From: Labilibaculum antarcticum
GTDB taxonomy: Bacteria > Bacteroidota > Bacteroidia > Bacteroidales > Marinifilaceae
Assembly (NCBI RefSeq): GCF_002356295.1
Contig: NZ_AP018042.1
Coordinates: 1,458,361-1,522,360 of the forward strand
Reading direction: 5' to 3'
Length of the DNA: 64,000 nt
Shown here: positions 45,034-54,342 of the stretch, piece by piece
Layout of the letters: each line of letters starts with the position of its first letter
Position numbering within the stretch: the stretch's first letter is position 1
The notes under the pieces: model-generated
What the model was told of the DNA's origin: nothing
Seen by the model: the letters and a program-made list of their open reading frames with translations, nothing else
Databases searched by the model: none
Program-made: the position numbers and the translations under genes

Positions 45034-45213
45034 ATCACTGATCGTAATTACTAGTATATCAGGTGACAACACAAAATAATCTTGCGCTTACGAATAAGAA
45101 AATTCAATGTTTACCTCCGATTACAATTCGTTTACCAAATAGGAACAGCTATAACACGATAAAATTCGACTATCAGGAGTTTACACCCTACCTTTAGTCA
45201 ATATTTTGAAGAT

Positions 45214-45513
45214 ATGGAAGGATTAAACTGTTGGGAATATTACAAGTGTGGTCGGGAAGCAGGTGGAATAAATAGTACCGAATTAGGTACTTGTCCGGCA
45301 AGTACGCTTAAATATAACCATGGAATTAACGGAGGATCAAACTCTGGCAGGTATTGTTGGACAGTTAAAGCTACTATCTGTAATGATCAAGTTCAAGGTG
45401 ACTTGGAAGATAAACTACTGAACTGCATCAATTGTAGTTTCTTTAAACTGGTAAACTACGAACAAGGAAGAGAATTCACACTACTATCAGAAGGAACACT
45501 TCAAAATAAATAG
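45214..45513 (+). CDS. Small Cys-rich protein, two-CW type
   Basis: A 99-residue cytoplasmic protein with paired Cys-Trp motifs: NCWEYYKCGREAGG at residues 5-18 and GRYCWTVKATICND near 47-60, then LLNCINCSFFKLV near 70-82. Eight Cys in such an arrangement suggest two zinc or iron sites. In many bacteria this unit is joined to chemotaxis or sensory proteins, or stands alone as two-CW protein; function unknown. The gene is isolated, with 180 bp upstream and a regulator fragment 160 bp downstream. A near-consensus -7 element (TACCTTTA at 45190) lies about 24 bp upstream. Confidence 0.7.
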   Translation: MEGLNCWEYYKCGREAGGINSTELGTCPASTLKYNHGINGGSNSGRYCWTVKATICNDQVQGDLEDKLLNCINCSFFKLVNYEQGREFTLLSEGTLQNK

Positions 45514-45676
45514 GTTGCCGAATCATCAACAAGCTATTCTTCTCAAATGCTTATCCCAAAGCAATATTAATAATATGAAGCTTTAATTTACTTCAACCTG
45601 ATATTCACTTTTATCCAAATCTTGTAATCTCTAATCAACAAAAGAAACAGAGACATAAGCTCATAAACTTTTTAAT

Positions 45677-45976
45677 TTGAAAGAAAAACCTGATGCTATT
45701 TTAGCAATTAGTGATCTTAGCATGTCAGGTATCATGAAAGTGGTTTATTCGAAAAAAATTAAAGTACCTGCAGATCTTGGAGTAATTGGATTTTGTGAAA
45801 ACACATTCAGTAAAATGTATAACCCATCACTTACCACTATTGATCCTATGGGACTGGAAATTGGGGAAATTGCAACAGAAAGACTTTTTCAAAGAATTCA
45901 TGAAAAAAATATATTAGAACCCAAAACAATAAATCTGTCAAGTAGATTAATTATAAGAGATTCTACGCAAAAATAG
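45677..45976 (+). pseudogene. C-terminal fragment of a LacI-family regulator
   Basis: The frame from a TTG at 45677 gives 99 residues (KEKPDAILAISDLSMSGIMK and then VPADLGVIGFCENTFSKMYN, PSLTTIDPMGLEIGEIATE). This is the last third of the periplasmic-binding-like domain of LacI-family repressors. The helix-turn-helix and the first 220 residues are missing, and the 160 bp upstream show no trace of them. It cannot bind DNA by itself. It is most simply a remnant of a deleted regulator; a functional stand-alone domain is less likely. Confidence 0.75.
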
Positions 45977-46118
45977 CTCTCTAAACTTCCACATGTAATA
46001 ATAAAAGATTTGATTATCCGTAATTATTCGGTATTTTAGGTAAATCTTAAAAATAAACTTGGCTTTTTAAAGCTCTGAGTTTCTTGCCTAACAAGGAAAA
46101 TATGAATTTAATGGAACA

Positions 46119-47216
46119 ATGATGATGGATTTTTCAGATATTTTCAAAAATAGCATTTCTGTTCAATCACTGATTGAGTCCATGGCCGAGGGCGTCATTT
46201 TTATTAATAAGAGAAGTGAAATATTGTTGGTAAATAAAACAACTAACGAGTTATTTGGATATGAAACCAATGAACTAATTGGTCAATCAATCGAAAAATT
46301 AATTCCAAACAGACATAAAGAACAGCACAAAACCCATCTACTTACTTATTTTTCAGCTCCCAAAGCACGTCCTATGGGACATGCCAACTCAAAACTATCC
46401 GGAATAAAAAAAGATGGAACTCTTTTTTCTCTTGAAATTAGTTTAAGCTTTATCAATACGGACAAGGAACTAATAGGTATTGCTTTTATTACTGATATCT
46501 CGGCACGAGTAAAGGCTGAGAATGAACTTAAAATACGAAACATTGAATTAGACGCATTTGGTCATACGATTGCTCATGAATTGCATTCCCAATTAAATAG
46601 TATCATCGGGTTTAGTCAGCTGATTCTTACTGATAAGGAAATGAGCGAAGAGAAACGCAATTCCTTTTTAGAGATTATTGTTTCCAGTGGCTTCAAAATG
46701 AGCAGTATTATTACGGAAATGCTTCTTTTCTCAAATCTGAAAAAAGACGAAATAGTAAAAACCCATCTCTCAATGAAGGACATTGTTGAAGAGGCTGTTA
46801 ACCGAATTTCAGAATCTGAAAAAGGAACAGCAAAAATATTTATCGCTAAGGAATTTGAGCCTTCGATTGGCTATGGACCATGGATAGAAGAAGTTTGGTA
46901 CAACTACATTCGAAATGCGATTAAGTATGGTGGAACTCCTCCCAATATTGAAATTGGAAGCTCAATAGCTGAAGATGGTTACAAAAAATTCTGGGTGAAA
47001 GACAACGGAATAGGACTTGATGAAAGACAATGCGATATCATTTTTGTCGATCCACATAAATTAGGAGATGGACTGGTGAAAGGCCATGGCTTAGGATTAT
47101 CAATCGTGCAGCGAATTATTAAAAAACTCGACGGCTGGGTTAAAGTTGAAAGTACCCCAAACAAAGGGAGTATTTTTAGTTTTTACCTACCTCACTCTCA
47201 GGATAATTTACTCTAA
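46119..47216 (+). CDS. PAS-domain sensor histidine kinase
   Basis: A 365-residue soluble kinase. PAS domain about 15-130 (ESMAEGVIFINKRSEILLVN, ELIGQSIEKLIPNRHKEQH); HisKA-like helices about 145-215 with the phospho-acceptor His in FGHTIAHELHSQLNSIIGFS; ATPase domain about 250-360 with N box VWYNYIRNAIKYGG, G1 DNGIGLDERQ and G2 GHGLGLSIVQRI. The protein lacks membrane segments, so the signal is sensed in the cytoplasm. No response regulator is adjacent, so it is an orphan kinase. Three Met codons in a row leave the exact start open (46119, 46122 or 46128). Its own terminator-like hairpin follows. Confidence 0.88.
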   Translation: MMMDFSDIFKNSISVQSLIESMAEGVIFINKRSEILLVNKTTNELFGYETNELIGQSIEKLIPNRHKEQHKTHLLTYFSAPKARPMGHANSKLSGIKKDGTLFSLEISLSFINTDKELIGIAFITDISARVKAENELKIRNIELDAFGHTIAHELHSQLNSIIGFSQLILTDKEMSEEKRNSFLEIIVSSGFKMSSIITEMLLFSNLKKDEIVKTHLSMKDIVEEAVNRISESEKGTAKIFIAKEFEPSIGYGPWIEEVWYNYIRNAIKYGGTPPNIEIGSSIAEDGYKKFWVKDNGIGLDERQCDIIFVDPHKLGDGLVKGHGLGLSIVQRIIKKLDGWVKVESTPNKGSIFSFYLPHSQDNLL

Positions 47217-47225
47217 AATATATTT

Positions 47226-47262
47226 TATTGATTGCTAATAACAAATGCATCAGCAACCAATA
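47226..47262. terminator. Probable bidirectional terminator
   Basis: The arms TATTGATTGCT and AGCAACCAATA pair with one mismatch in the 58-bp gap between two convergent genes. Confidence 0.5.
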
Positions 47263-47274
47263 AAACCACTTTAA

Positions 47275-48666
47275 TTATAACTTTTTCAGGAATTCTCTGG
47301 CTATTACAACTCCATTTATCGAAGCTTGCATCAAACCTCGTGTAATTCCTGCTCCATCACCACCCAAATAAAGATTTTCAACGGATGTTGACTGAAAACC
47401 ATTATCCACTTTAGTGATGTTACTATAAAACTTGACCTCAACGCCATATAATAAAGTTTCATCAGATGCTAATCCAGGCGTTACTTTGTCTAATGCCAAA
47501 ATCATTTCTTCAATATCTTTCATTATTCTGTGTGGCAGAACTAAGCTTAAATCTCCTGGTACCGCATCTTTTAAGGTTGGTATAATGTTATTTCGAAGCA
47601 ATCGGCTTGAGGTAGTTCTACGACCTCTTAGCAAGTCTCCAAATCGTTGTACCAGTATTTGATTATTTGTAAGCATATTAGCCAAACGGGCAATGTGTTT
47701 ACCATATTCAATAGGCGCTTTAAAAGGTTCTGTAAACTTCTGCGATACCAATAAAGCAAAGTTCGTATTGTCGCTTTTAAAATCTTTGAAGCTATGTCCA
47801 TTCACCACCGCCAAGTTATCATCGTAATATTCCGATGATACAAAACCACCTGGGTTTGAACAAAACGTTCTTACTTTATCATCAAAAGTCTTTGTGTAAT
47901 GAACTAGTTTAGCTTCGTAAAAATTATCGTTAATTTCCTTCATCACCTCATTCCTACATTCCAACCGAACCCCAATATCAACAACACCAACTTCCGTTAA
48001 TATGCTCTCTTTACTACACTCCTTCATCAGCCAATCGGCTCCATCGCGGCCAACAGATACCAATACTAAATCGGCGAAATAATCTCCCTTACCATTCTTT
48101 ACCCCTTTGATTTTATCACCATCTAAAATCAAGTTCTCAACGGCACAATTAAAGTGGACCTCAACTCCTTTCTTGGTAACATAGTCGTATAATTTACGGT
48201 ACAATTCCTGCGCTTTCTCAGTTCCTAAATGACGTACAGGACAATGCACCAATTTTAAATTTGCCTCGATAGCTTTTTTCCGGATCTTTTCCATTTCCAG
48301 CGTTAGTGTTTCGCCATGAATATCGGAAGCTGCACCAAATTCTATATACACCTCATCGGTATATTTAATTAATTTGATTGTTTCCTCAACTCCTAAATAT
48401 TCGGGTAAAGTTCCTCCGACTTCGGGTGATAATGAAAGTTTCCCATCAGAAAAGGCACCTGCTCCAGCCCATCCTGTTGTAATACTGCAAGGCTTACAAT
48501 GCACACATTTTCCTCCATTAGTATGTTTTGGACATTTTCGTTTATCCATTCCTCTCCCTTTTTCAAGGATTAAAATGTTTAAATCATCTCTGTTCTTTAC
48601 TAATTCATAAGCACAAAAGATACCGGCAGGACCGGCTCCGACAATAATCACATCGTATTTCTTCAT
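47275..48666 (-). CDS. NAD(P)/FAD-dependent oxidoreductase
   Basis: A 463-residue cytoplasmic flavoprotein. It opens with the Rossmann motif VIIVGAGPAGIFCAYEL, then a Cys cluster CPKHTNGGKCVHCKPC near residues 43-58, followed by TTGWAGAGAFSDGKLSLSPE. A second dinucleotide site lies near residue 190 (FADLVLVSVGRDGADWL), and the FAD end motif YLGGDGAGITRGLMQASING is at the C-terminus. It belongs to the family of uncharacterised FAD-dependent dehydrogenases seen in anaerobes. The substrate is unknown; the Cys cluster could be an Fe-S or zinc site. Transcribed alone. Confidence 0.8.
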   Translation of the reverse strand: MKKYDVIIVGAGPAGIFCAYELVKNRDDLNILILEKGRGMDKRKCPKHTNGGKCVHCKPCSITTGWAGAGAFSDGKLSLSPEVGGTLPEYLGVEETIKLIKYTDEVYIEFGAASDIHGETLTLEMEKIRKKAIEANLKLVHCPVRHLGTEKAQELYRKLYDYVTKKGVEVHFNCAVENLILDGDKIKGVKNGKGDYFADLVLVSVGRDGADWLMKECSKESILTEVGVVDIGVRLECRNEVMKEINDNFYEAKLVHYTKTFDDKVRTFCSNPGGFVSSEYYDDNLAVVNGHSFKDFKSDNTNFALLVSQKFTEPFKAPIEYGKHIARLANMLTNNQILVQRFGDLLRGRRTTSSRLLRNNIIPTLKDAVPGDLSLVLPHRIMKDIEEMILALDKVTPGLASDETLLYGVEVKFYSNITKVDNGFQSTSVENLYLGGDGAGITRGLMQASINGVVIAREFLKKL

Positions 48667-48830
48667 ACGTTTTATTTAATTTCCTTTAGATTAATGCGGC
48701 TCACCTAATTTCAATTTTCGAACAGGCAAACCTCTAAAAATAGGCATTCTTTTCATTCAAATTACATGTAACTCTCTATAATGATTATAAATATTACGAA
48801 TTCTAAATTGAAATTACACCGACAATAAAA

Positions 48831-48857
48831 AGGCCGGAATGATTACTCATCCCGACC
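48831..48857 (-). terminator. Terminator after dsbD
   Basis: An imperfect palindrome (AGGCCGGAATGA pairing with TCATCCCGACCT) 24 bp past the stop, with a T run on the minus strand. Confidence 0.65.
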
Positions 48858-48880
48858 TCTTTAACCTGTGTCTAAATATT

Positions 48881-50860
48881 TTATCGATTTTTAAATTCCC
48901 TTTTCCCGTTTTCAAGAAATTCAACAAATGCTTCAGCATTTAAATCATACGCTCGAGGGTCAACCAAAGTATCTTCCTCTTTATCCAGAAGCACGTAATA
49001 AGGTTGTGCATTTACCCCAAAACGGGTAATCTGAAAATCGGCGTACTTCCTACCTAAAGTCTTTTTCACTTTCCCATCGTAACTTGATGTTATCCAATCC
49101 GACTCAGGCAATGTTTGCTTATCATCCACATATAATGCAATAATCACATAATCTTCTCTTAATATTTTTTGAACACGAGGATCAGACCAAACATTTGCTT
49201 CCATTTCACGGCAATTCACACACCCGTGACCTGTAAAGTCAATAAAGACTGGTTTATTCTGTTCTTTTGCGCAAGCTATTCCTTGCTCAAAATCGAAATA
49301 TCCTTTTAAACCATGCGGCAAATGGAGCCTTTCAGCATACTTTGGTGCTTCACAAAGTTCATTCTCGCTAACTGCTCCAGACTGATTACGCACAATGGCA
49401 GAAATATCAAAATCCTGAGTTGTTTGTGGCGGTAAATAACCGGATATTGCTTTTAGAGGAGCTCCAAACATTCCCGGAATCATAAAAACTACAAATGAAA
49501 ACGAGGCAATCGCCAGCATTAAACGAGGTACAGATACAAACTTAACATCACTATCGTGGCTAAACTTTAATTTACCCAATAGATAGAATCCCATCAATGT
49601 AAAAATAACGATCCATATTCCTAAGTAAATTTCTCTATCCAATAGTCCCCATCCATAAGTTTGATCGGCAATACTTAAGAATTTTAATCCCAATGCAAGT
49701 TCTAAAAATCCTAAAATCACTTTTACTGAATTCAACCAACCACCCGACTTTGGCAAGTTATTCAACCACGACGGGAATATAGCAAACAGCGTAAATGGCA
49801 ATGCAAAGGCAAGAGAGAAACCGAACATTCCTACAATTGGTTCCAAAACCTCGCCTCCTGCCGATTGAACAAGTATAGATCCTACAATAGGTCCGGTACA
49901 AGAAAATGAAACCAACACCAAGGTGAAAGCCATAAAAAATGAACCTGCAATTCCTCCTTTATCTTCATTCGATACCGACTTATTTACAATCCAACTAGGC
50001 ATGGTAATCTCGAACATTCCGAAAAATGAAAACGCAAAAAACAAGAATATTATAAAGAATAGAATATTCGGAATCCAATGAGTACTTAGCCAATTGGCAA
50101 AACTTGGTCCTAAAGTTACAGCAACAATGGTTCCAATAATGGTATAGATACCAATAATTGAAACACCATAAACAATGGCATTAAAAATTGCTTTTCGTCT
50201 GTTTTCTGAGCTGTGCATAAAAAAAGAAACCGTCATTGGAATCATTGGAAACACACAAGGTGTAAGAAGGGCTATTAATCCGAAAGAAAAAGAAATAAAG
50301 AACAAAGACCACAATGAAGTATATTCCTTTCGAGGATTCTTCATCGGATTTATTTTCTCTTTTACTTGCGCACTTGACTCAATAGAAGCGGCTTTTTTTC
50401 CAACGTTTAGTTTAAATTCGAAATCAGGGGTATACATCACACACTCACCTTCACGACAAGTTTGATATTCCATTTCCCCTTCAACAGAAAATGCTGATTT
50501 GGATAGCAATTTGACTTTTTGTTTCAAAACTGCCCCACCCACAAAATACTGAATGTCCATTTCGAAAATGTCATCGTATTCTGATTTTGGCTTAGTGATC
50601 TCTTCCAAATCCCCAATTAATTCGTAATTGTCTGAATCGGTGAAAGTTGCACTGAACCGAATTGGTCCTCCATCAGGAAAATGTTGGGAATACAGATGCC
50701 ATTCATTGTCAATTTTGGCTGTGAAAACCAAATTAACTTCGTTACTACTGACTTGTTCTGTTGAAAAATCCCAGGATACCGTTTTGCGAATTTGAGCCTG
50801 AACTGAGATTATACTGCAAAGGAAAACTCCAATTAATAAAATAAGAAGTTTCTGTTTCAT
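48881..50860 (-). CDS. dsbD: Thiol:disulfide interchange protein DsbD
   Basis: Carries electrons from cytoplasmic thioredoxin across the inner membrane. From the ATG at 50860 (MKQKLLILLIGVFLCSIISV, signal peptide) the protein has 659 residues; an upstream ATG at 50929 would put a second hydrophobic stretch before the signal. Domains: N-terminal periplasmic DsbD-alpha-like (about 25-170, with CREGECVMY), eight membrane segments (about 200-490) with LTPCVFPMIPMTVSFF and SFSCTGPIVGS holding the paired Cys, and a C-terminal thioredoxin domain (about 530-659) with GHGCVNCREMEANVW. All three redox pairs are present. It precedes no partner gene; rng lies 120 bp upstream on the same strand. Confidence 0.9.
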   Translation of the reverse strand: MKQKLLILLIGVFLCSIISVQAQIRKTVSWDFSTEQVSSNEVNLVFTAKIDNEWHLYSQHFPDGGPIRFSATFTDSDNYELIGDLEEITKPKSEYDDIFEMDIQYFVGGAVLKQKVKLLSKSAFSVEGEMEYQTCREGECVMYTPDFEFKLNVGKKAASIESSAQVKEKINPMKNPRKEYTSLWSLFFISFSFGLIALLTPCVFPMIPMTVSFFMHSSENRRKAIFNAIVYGVSIIGIYTIIGTIVAVTLGPSFANWLSTHWIPNILFFIIFLFFAFSFFGMFEITMPSWIVNKSVSNEDKGGIAGSFFMAFTLVLVSFSCTGPIVGSILVQSAGGEVLEPIVGMFGFSLAFALPFTLFAIFPSWLNNLPKSGGWLNSVKVILGFLELALGLKFLSIADQTYGWGLLDREIYLGIWIVIFTLMGFYLLGKLKFSHDSDVKFVSVPRLMLAIASFSFVVFMIPGMFGAPLKAISGYLPPQTTQDFDISAIVRNQSGAVSENELCEAPKYAERLHLPHGLKGYFDFEQGIACAKEQNKPVFIDFTGHGCVNCREMEANVWSDPRVQKILREDYVIIALYVDDKQTLPESDWITSSYDGKVKKTLGRKYADFQITRFGVNAQPYYVLLDKEEDTLVDPRAYDLNAEAFVEFLENGKREFKNR

Positions 50861-50980
50861 GTGCTTTAATTTAGTTGCTTTAACACATAAAATTAGTATT
50901 ATAAAGCACCTTAACAAAGCCTTTAACAAAACGATAACAAAGTTTCGAAAATTCTCAGATTTGGAATTTTCTCAACTCAA

Positions 50981-52537
50981 TTAAATCAATTCAATTTCCT
51001 GGTTATTTTTATCAAAGAATTTATACTCCAACATATCGTAGGAAGGAATTTCACGAACTGAAAGTTTAATTCCCAATTCCGACTGCCATTCTCTACGCAG
51101 CGTTTTCCATATTCCTTTGTTGATATATGCAGCTACAAAAGGGTGTGCTTTTAAAGTAAGTTTTCTATCACTTTGCTGAGCAACTACCCGCTTAAGATTT
51201 TGCTCAATCTGGTCGGTAAGCAATACAGAAGGAGTTATTTTTCCAGATCCTAAACATGTTGGACATGTTTCTTGAATCTCAACATTCATTTCGGGACGTA
51301 CGCGTTGACGAGTAATCTGCATTAAACCAAATTTACTTAATGGTAAAATGTTATGCTTCGTACGGTCTAATCCCATTACTTCTTTCATCTTATCGAAAAC
51401 TTTCTGTCGGTTTTCGGCAGAGTGCATATCAATAAAATCAACTACAATGATTCCACCCATATCGCGCAAGCGAAGTTGGCGGGCAATCTCCCCGGCAGCA
51501 GCTAAATTTACCTCTAAAGCGCTTGATTCCTGGTCGTTTCCTGCTTTCGAACGATTCCCACTATTTACATCAACAACATGAAAAGCTTCAGTATGTTCAA
51601 TAATTAAGTAAGCACCATTCTTAAAGGAAACTGTCTTTCCAAAAGAAGATTTAATTTGTTTATCAATACCTAACTGATCAAAAATAGGCACATCACCCGT
51701 AATATACTTTACAATTTTTGATTTCTCAGGAGCAATACTCGTAATGTAGTTTGTAATATCCTTTGCTGCATTGGCATCATTAATATAGATATTCTCGAAT
51801 GAAGAATTCAAGATATCACGCAAAATAGCAGATGTTCTATCCATTTCACCCAACACCAACTTAGGAGGATTTAAATCTCGTATGTGCTCAAAACTTTCCT
51901 CCCATTTTTCAACAAGAGATCTTAATTCCTTATCAAGCTCAGCCACCCTTTTTCCTTCGGCAACCGTACGAACAATTACTCCATAGTTTTTAGGCTTAAT
52001 ACTTTGAAGAAGTTGCTTTAGTCGCAGCTTTTCCTCCGTAGAACTAATCTTTTGAGAAATTGAAACTTTGTCAGAGAAAGGCATTAAAACCAGATTTCTT
52101 CCGGCAATAGAAATTTCGGAACACAATCTGGGACCTTTTGTGGAGATAGGTTCTTTAGCAACCTGAACAAGTATATGTTGCCCGGACTTTAGGGTCTCAG
52201 ACATTTTCCCATTCTTGTCAATATCCGGCTCCAGTTTCATTTTAGAAATGGAAAGATTACGACCATTTTTTGCTAAAGCTTGTTGTAAGAACTTACTAAG
52301 GGATCTAAATTGATGGCCTAAATCTAAATAATGTAAAAAAGCATCTTTTTCATATCCTACATCAATAAATGCAGCATTTAATCCAGGCATTATCTTCTTC
52401 ACTTTTCCCAGATAGATATCGCCAACAGCAAACTGAAGGTTATTCTTTTCTCTGGATAACTCAATTAATTGTTTATTGCTTAATAAAGCAATTACAATTT
52501 CATTAGGGGTTACATCAATTACAAGCTCGTTACTCAC
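50981..52537 (-). CDS. rng: Ribonuclease E/G family protein (RNase G type)
   Basis: An endoribonuclease of 518 residues for RNA processing and decay. The S1 domain lies at about 38-130 (LGKVKKIMPGLNAAFIDVGY with EKDAFLHYLDLG). The catalytic DNase-I-like region follows, with GGIIVVDFIDMHSAENRQKV holding the Mg-binding Asp, and the zinc-link CPTCLGSG near 417. The protein lacks the long C-terminal scaffold of RNase E, so it is RNase G-like. Genes for COX24-like protein and HU precede it, behind a terminator; this order is common in Bacteroidota. Confidence 0.93.
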   Translation of the reverse strand: MSNELVIDVTPNEIVIALLSNKQLIELSREKNNLQFAVGDIYLGKVKKIMPGLNAAFIDVGYEKDAFLHYLDLGHQFRSLSKFLQQALAKNGRNLSISKMKLEPDIDKNGKMSETLKSGQHILVQVAKEPISTKGPRLCSEISIAGRNLVLMPFSDKVSISQKISSTEEKLRLKQLLQSIKPKNYGVIVRTVAEGKRVAELDKELRSLVEKWEESFEHIRDLNPPKLVLGEMDRTSAILRDILNSSFENIYINDANAAKDITNYITSIAPEKSKIVKYITGDVPIFDQLGIDKQIKSSFGKTVSFKNGAYLIIEHTEAFHVVDVNSGNRSKAGNDQESSALEVNLAAAGEIARQLRLRDMGGIIVVDFIDMHSAENRQKVFDKMKEVMGLDRTKHNILPLSKFGLMQITRQRVRPEMNVEIQETCPTCLGSGKITPSVLLTDQIEQNLKRVVAQQSDRKLTLKAHPFVAAYINKGIWKTLRREWQSELGIKLSVREIPSYDMLEYKFFDKNNQEIELI

Positions 52538-52587
52538 TACTTTCTTCTCTTATTTTTTATTAAAGATAATCAGTTCTTACAAATAGA

Positions 52588-52621
52588 TAAACCTAAAGTA
52601 CTAAAAAGTTCTTTAGGTTTA
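52588..52621 (-). terminator. Terminator between the COX24-like gene and rng
   Basis: The arms TAAACCTAAAG and CTTTAGGTTTA enclose a 12-nt loop, 38 bp past the small-protein stop and 50 bp before rng. Confidence 0.65.
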
Positions 52622-52658
52622 TTTATTTTGTTTCTACAAACAATCAATTCAAAAGAAT

Positions 52659-52751
52659 TTATTTCTTTTTCTTATGACGGTTTTTTCTTAATCTTTTCTT
52701 ACGCTTGTGCGTAGCCATCTTATGTCTTTTTCTTTTTTTTCCGCTTGGCAT
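52659..52751 (-). CDS. AURKAIP1/COX24-domain small basic protein (30 residues)
   Basis: ATG at 52749-52751 and TAA at 52659-52661 encode a 30-residue peptide, MPSGKKRKRHKMATHKRKKR followed by LRKNRHKKKK, in which about two thirds of the residues are Lys, Arg or His. This exact type of protein is conserved through Bacteroidota and annotated as AURKAIP1/COX24-domain protein, related to the mitochondrial small-subunit protein mS38. It is therefore probably a ribosomal protein, which I infer from the family. It lies between the HU gene and rng on the same strand and is below the usual length cutoff for gene finders. Confidence 0.9.
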   Translation of the reverse strand: MPSGKKRKRHKMATHKRKKRLRKNRHKKKK

Positions 52752-52785
52752 ATCTTCAATATTTTTAATTAATTACAATCTAAGT

Positions 52786-53070
52786 CTACTTTACGTTAGT
52801 CTTAACCTTACTAACGAATGTCTTAGCTGGTTTAAAAGCTGGGATAAAGTGCTCAGCAATAATAATTGTTGTGTTTTTAGAAATGTTTCTTGCAGTTTTC
52901 TCTGCTCTTTTCTTAACGATAAAACTCCCGAAACCTCTCAAATACACATTTTTGCCTTTTACCAAAGAAACTTTGATAGTATCCATGAAAGCTTCAACAG
53001 TTTTTTGTACTGTAATTTTCTCAATTCCTGTGTTTTTAGAAATCTCGTTAACAATATCTGCTTTAGTCAT
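52786..53070 (-). CDS. HU-family DNA-binding protein
   Basis: A 94-residue nucleoid protein opening MTKADIVNEISKNTGIEKIT with the helical dimer core (VQKTVEAFMDTIKVSLVKGK) and the DNA-binding arm GFGSFIVKKRAEKTARNISK. The signature near residues 45-65 is GSFIVKKRAxKTARNxxxxx, normal for HU/IHF. It is probably homodimeric and bends DNA. It is divergent from mutY, with about 150 bp between, and precedes the COX24-like gene by 35 bp. Confidence 0.93.
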   Translation of the reverse strand: MTKADIVNEISKNTGIEKITVQKTVEAFMDTIKVSLVKGKNVYLRGFGSFIVKKRAEKTARNISKNTTIIIAEHFIPAFKPAKTFVSKVKTNVK

Positions 53071-53220
53071 CTCTTAAAAAATCTTTAATTATCAATTATT
53101 TACATCATCATTTTCTCAAATCAGAATGCAAATATATATGATTTCTAGCGATTAATGAAATCGAATACCATTAATTTTTCCCAAATTTGAAAAAAATTGT
53201 TCAAGACAAATAATTTCGAG

Positions 53221-54279
53221 ATGCTTAGTAACCAAATCATAAACTGGTATTTGCAGAATAAACGCGAATTACCATGGCGAGAAACAAAAGATCCTTATCA
53301 AATATGGATATCAGAAATCATGCTTCAGCAGACTAGAGTTGCTACTGCAATTGATTATTTTAATCGCTTTATAGAACAATTCCCAACAATTTCGGATTTA
53401 GCTAAAGCAAAAGAACAAGAAGTTCTAAAACTTTGGCAAGGATTAGGCTACTATTCCCGTGCAAGAAACTTACATGCGACAGCAAAAATTATTCAATCGC
53501 AATATAACGGTATTTTTCCGGACTCCTATGAAGAAATTCTTAAATTAAAAGGAATTGGGTCGTACACCGCAGCGGCAATTGCCTCATTTGCCTTCAACTT
53601 GCCACATGCTGCTGTTGACGGGAATGTTTACCGCGTATTATCACGAATATATGGTATCGATAAAGCAATTGACAGCACTGAGGGGAAAAAATATTTTCAG
53701 AGTATTGCAAGTGAAACGATGGGGAATGCCCGTCCAGAAATCTTCAACCAAGCAATTATTGAATTTGGCGCTCTACAATGTATTCCTCGTAATCCGAAAT
53801 GTGATATTTGTCCGCTTTTTGCAAATTGCTTTGCATATAATAATGCCCAAGTTGATCAATTACCAATTAAATCGAAACAAATTAAAACTAAAAACCGATA
53901 TTTTTACTATTTGTTTCTATCTTGTAAAAGTCAATTTTTAATCGAAAAAAGAGAGAAAAAAGACATTTGGGAGAACTTGTTCCAATACCCTCTAATTGAA
54001 TACAATAAACCAATTCCAACGGATGAATTGTTACAAACTTTGGAATGGAAAGAATTATTTGGGAATAAGAACATGCTTATTCACTCGGTATCTGGAAATG
54101 TGTTGCATAAATTAAGTCATCAAAATTTACACACCACTTTCATTCACATTGAAATGGATATTAAAAAATTGAAAAAAAACACTGACTATAAAATCATAAA
54201 CTATTCAGAGATCCCGAATTACCCATTCCCTAAACTGATTGAAGATCACCTTAATATGATTGTGAAAAATAACACATAA
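53221..54279 (+). CDS. mutY: A/G-specific adenine DNA glycosylase
   Basis: Removes adenine opposite 8-oxoguanine. From the ATG at 53221 (MLSNQIINWYLQNKRELPWR) the protein has 352 residues; a TTG at 53197 would add eight. Catalytic Glu in SEIMLQQTRV; helix-hairpin-helix LKGIGSYTAAAIASFAFN near residue 110; catalytic Asp in AAVDGNVYRVLSRI; Fe-S cluster C-x6-C-x2-C-x5-C in IPRNPKCDICPLFANC near residue 193; NUDIX-like C-terminal domain from about 230. It leads the conserved run mutY-ssb-gldE-gldD of Bacteroidota. Confidence 0.95.
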   Translation: MLSNQIINWYLQNKRELPWRETKDPYQIWISEIMLQQTRVATAIDYFNRFIEQFPTISDLAKAKEQEVLKLWQGLGYYSRARNLHATAKIIQSQYNGIFPDSYEEILKLKGIGSYTAAAIASFAFNLPHAAVDGNVYRVLSRIYGIDKAIDSTEGKKYFQSIASETMGNARPEIFNQAIIEFGALQCIPRNPKCDICPLFANCFAYNNAQVDQLPIKSKQIKTKNRYFYYLFLSCKSQFLIEKREKKDIWENLFQYPLIEYNKPIPTDELLQTLEWKELFGNKNMLIHSVSGNVLHKLSHQNLHTTFIHIEMDIKKLKKNTDYKIINYSEIPNYPFPKLIEDHLNMIVKNNT

Positions 54280-54305
54280 TTACATTATGATGTCGAATTA
54301 AGTTG

Positions 54306-54313
54306 TATCTTTA
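54306..54313 (+). promoter_or_regulatory. Near-consensus -7 element before ssb
   Basis: TATCTTTA differs from TAnnTTTG in the last base and lies 29 bp before the ssb ATG at 54343. Confidence 0.35.
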
Positions 54314-54342
54314 AACTATTGTTAAATTTTAAAAATCAAAAT

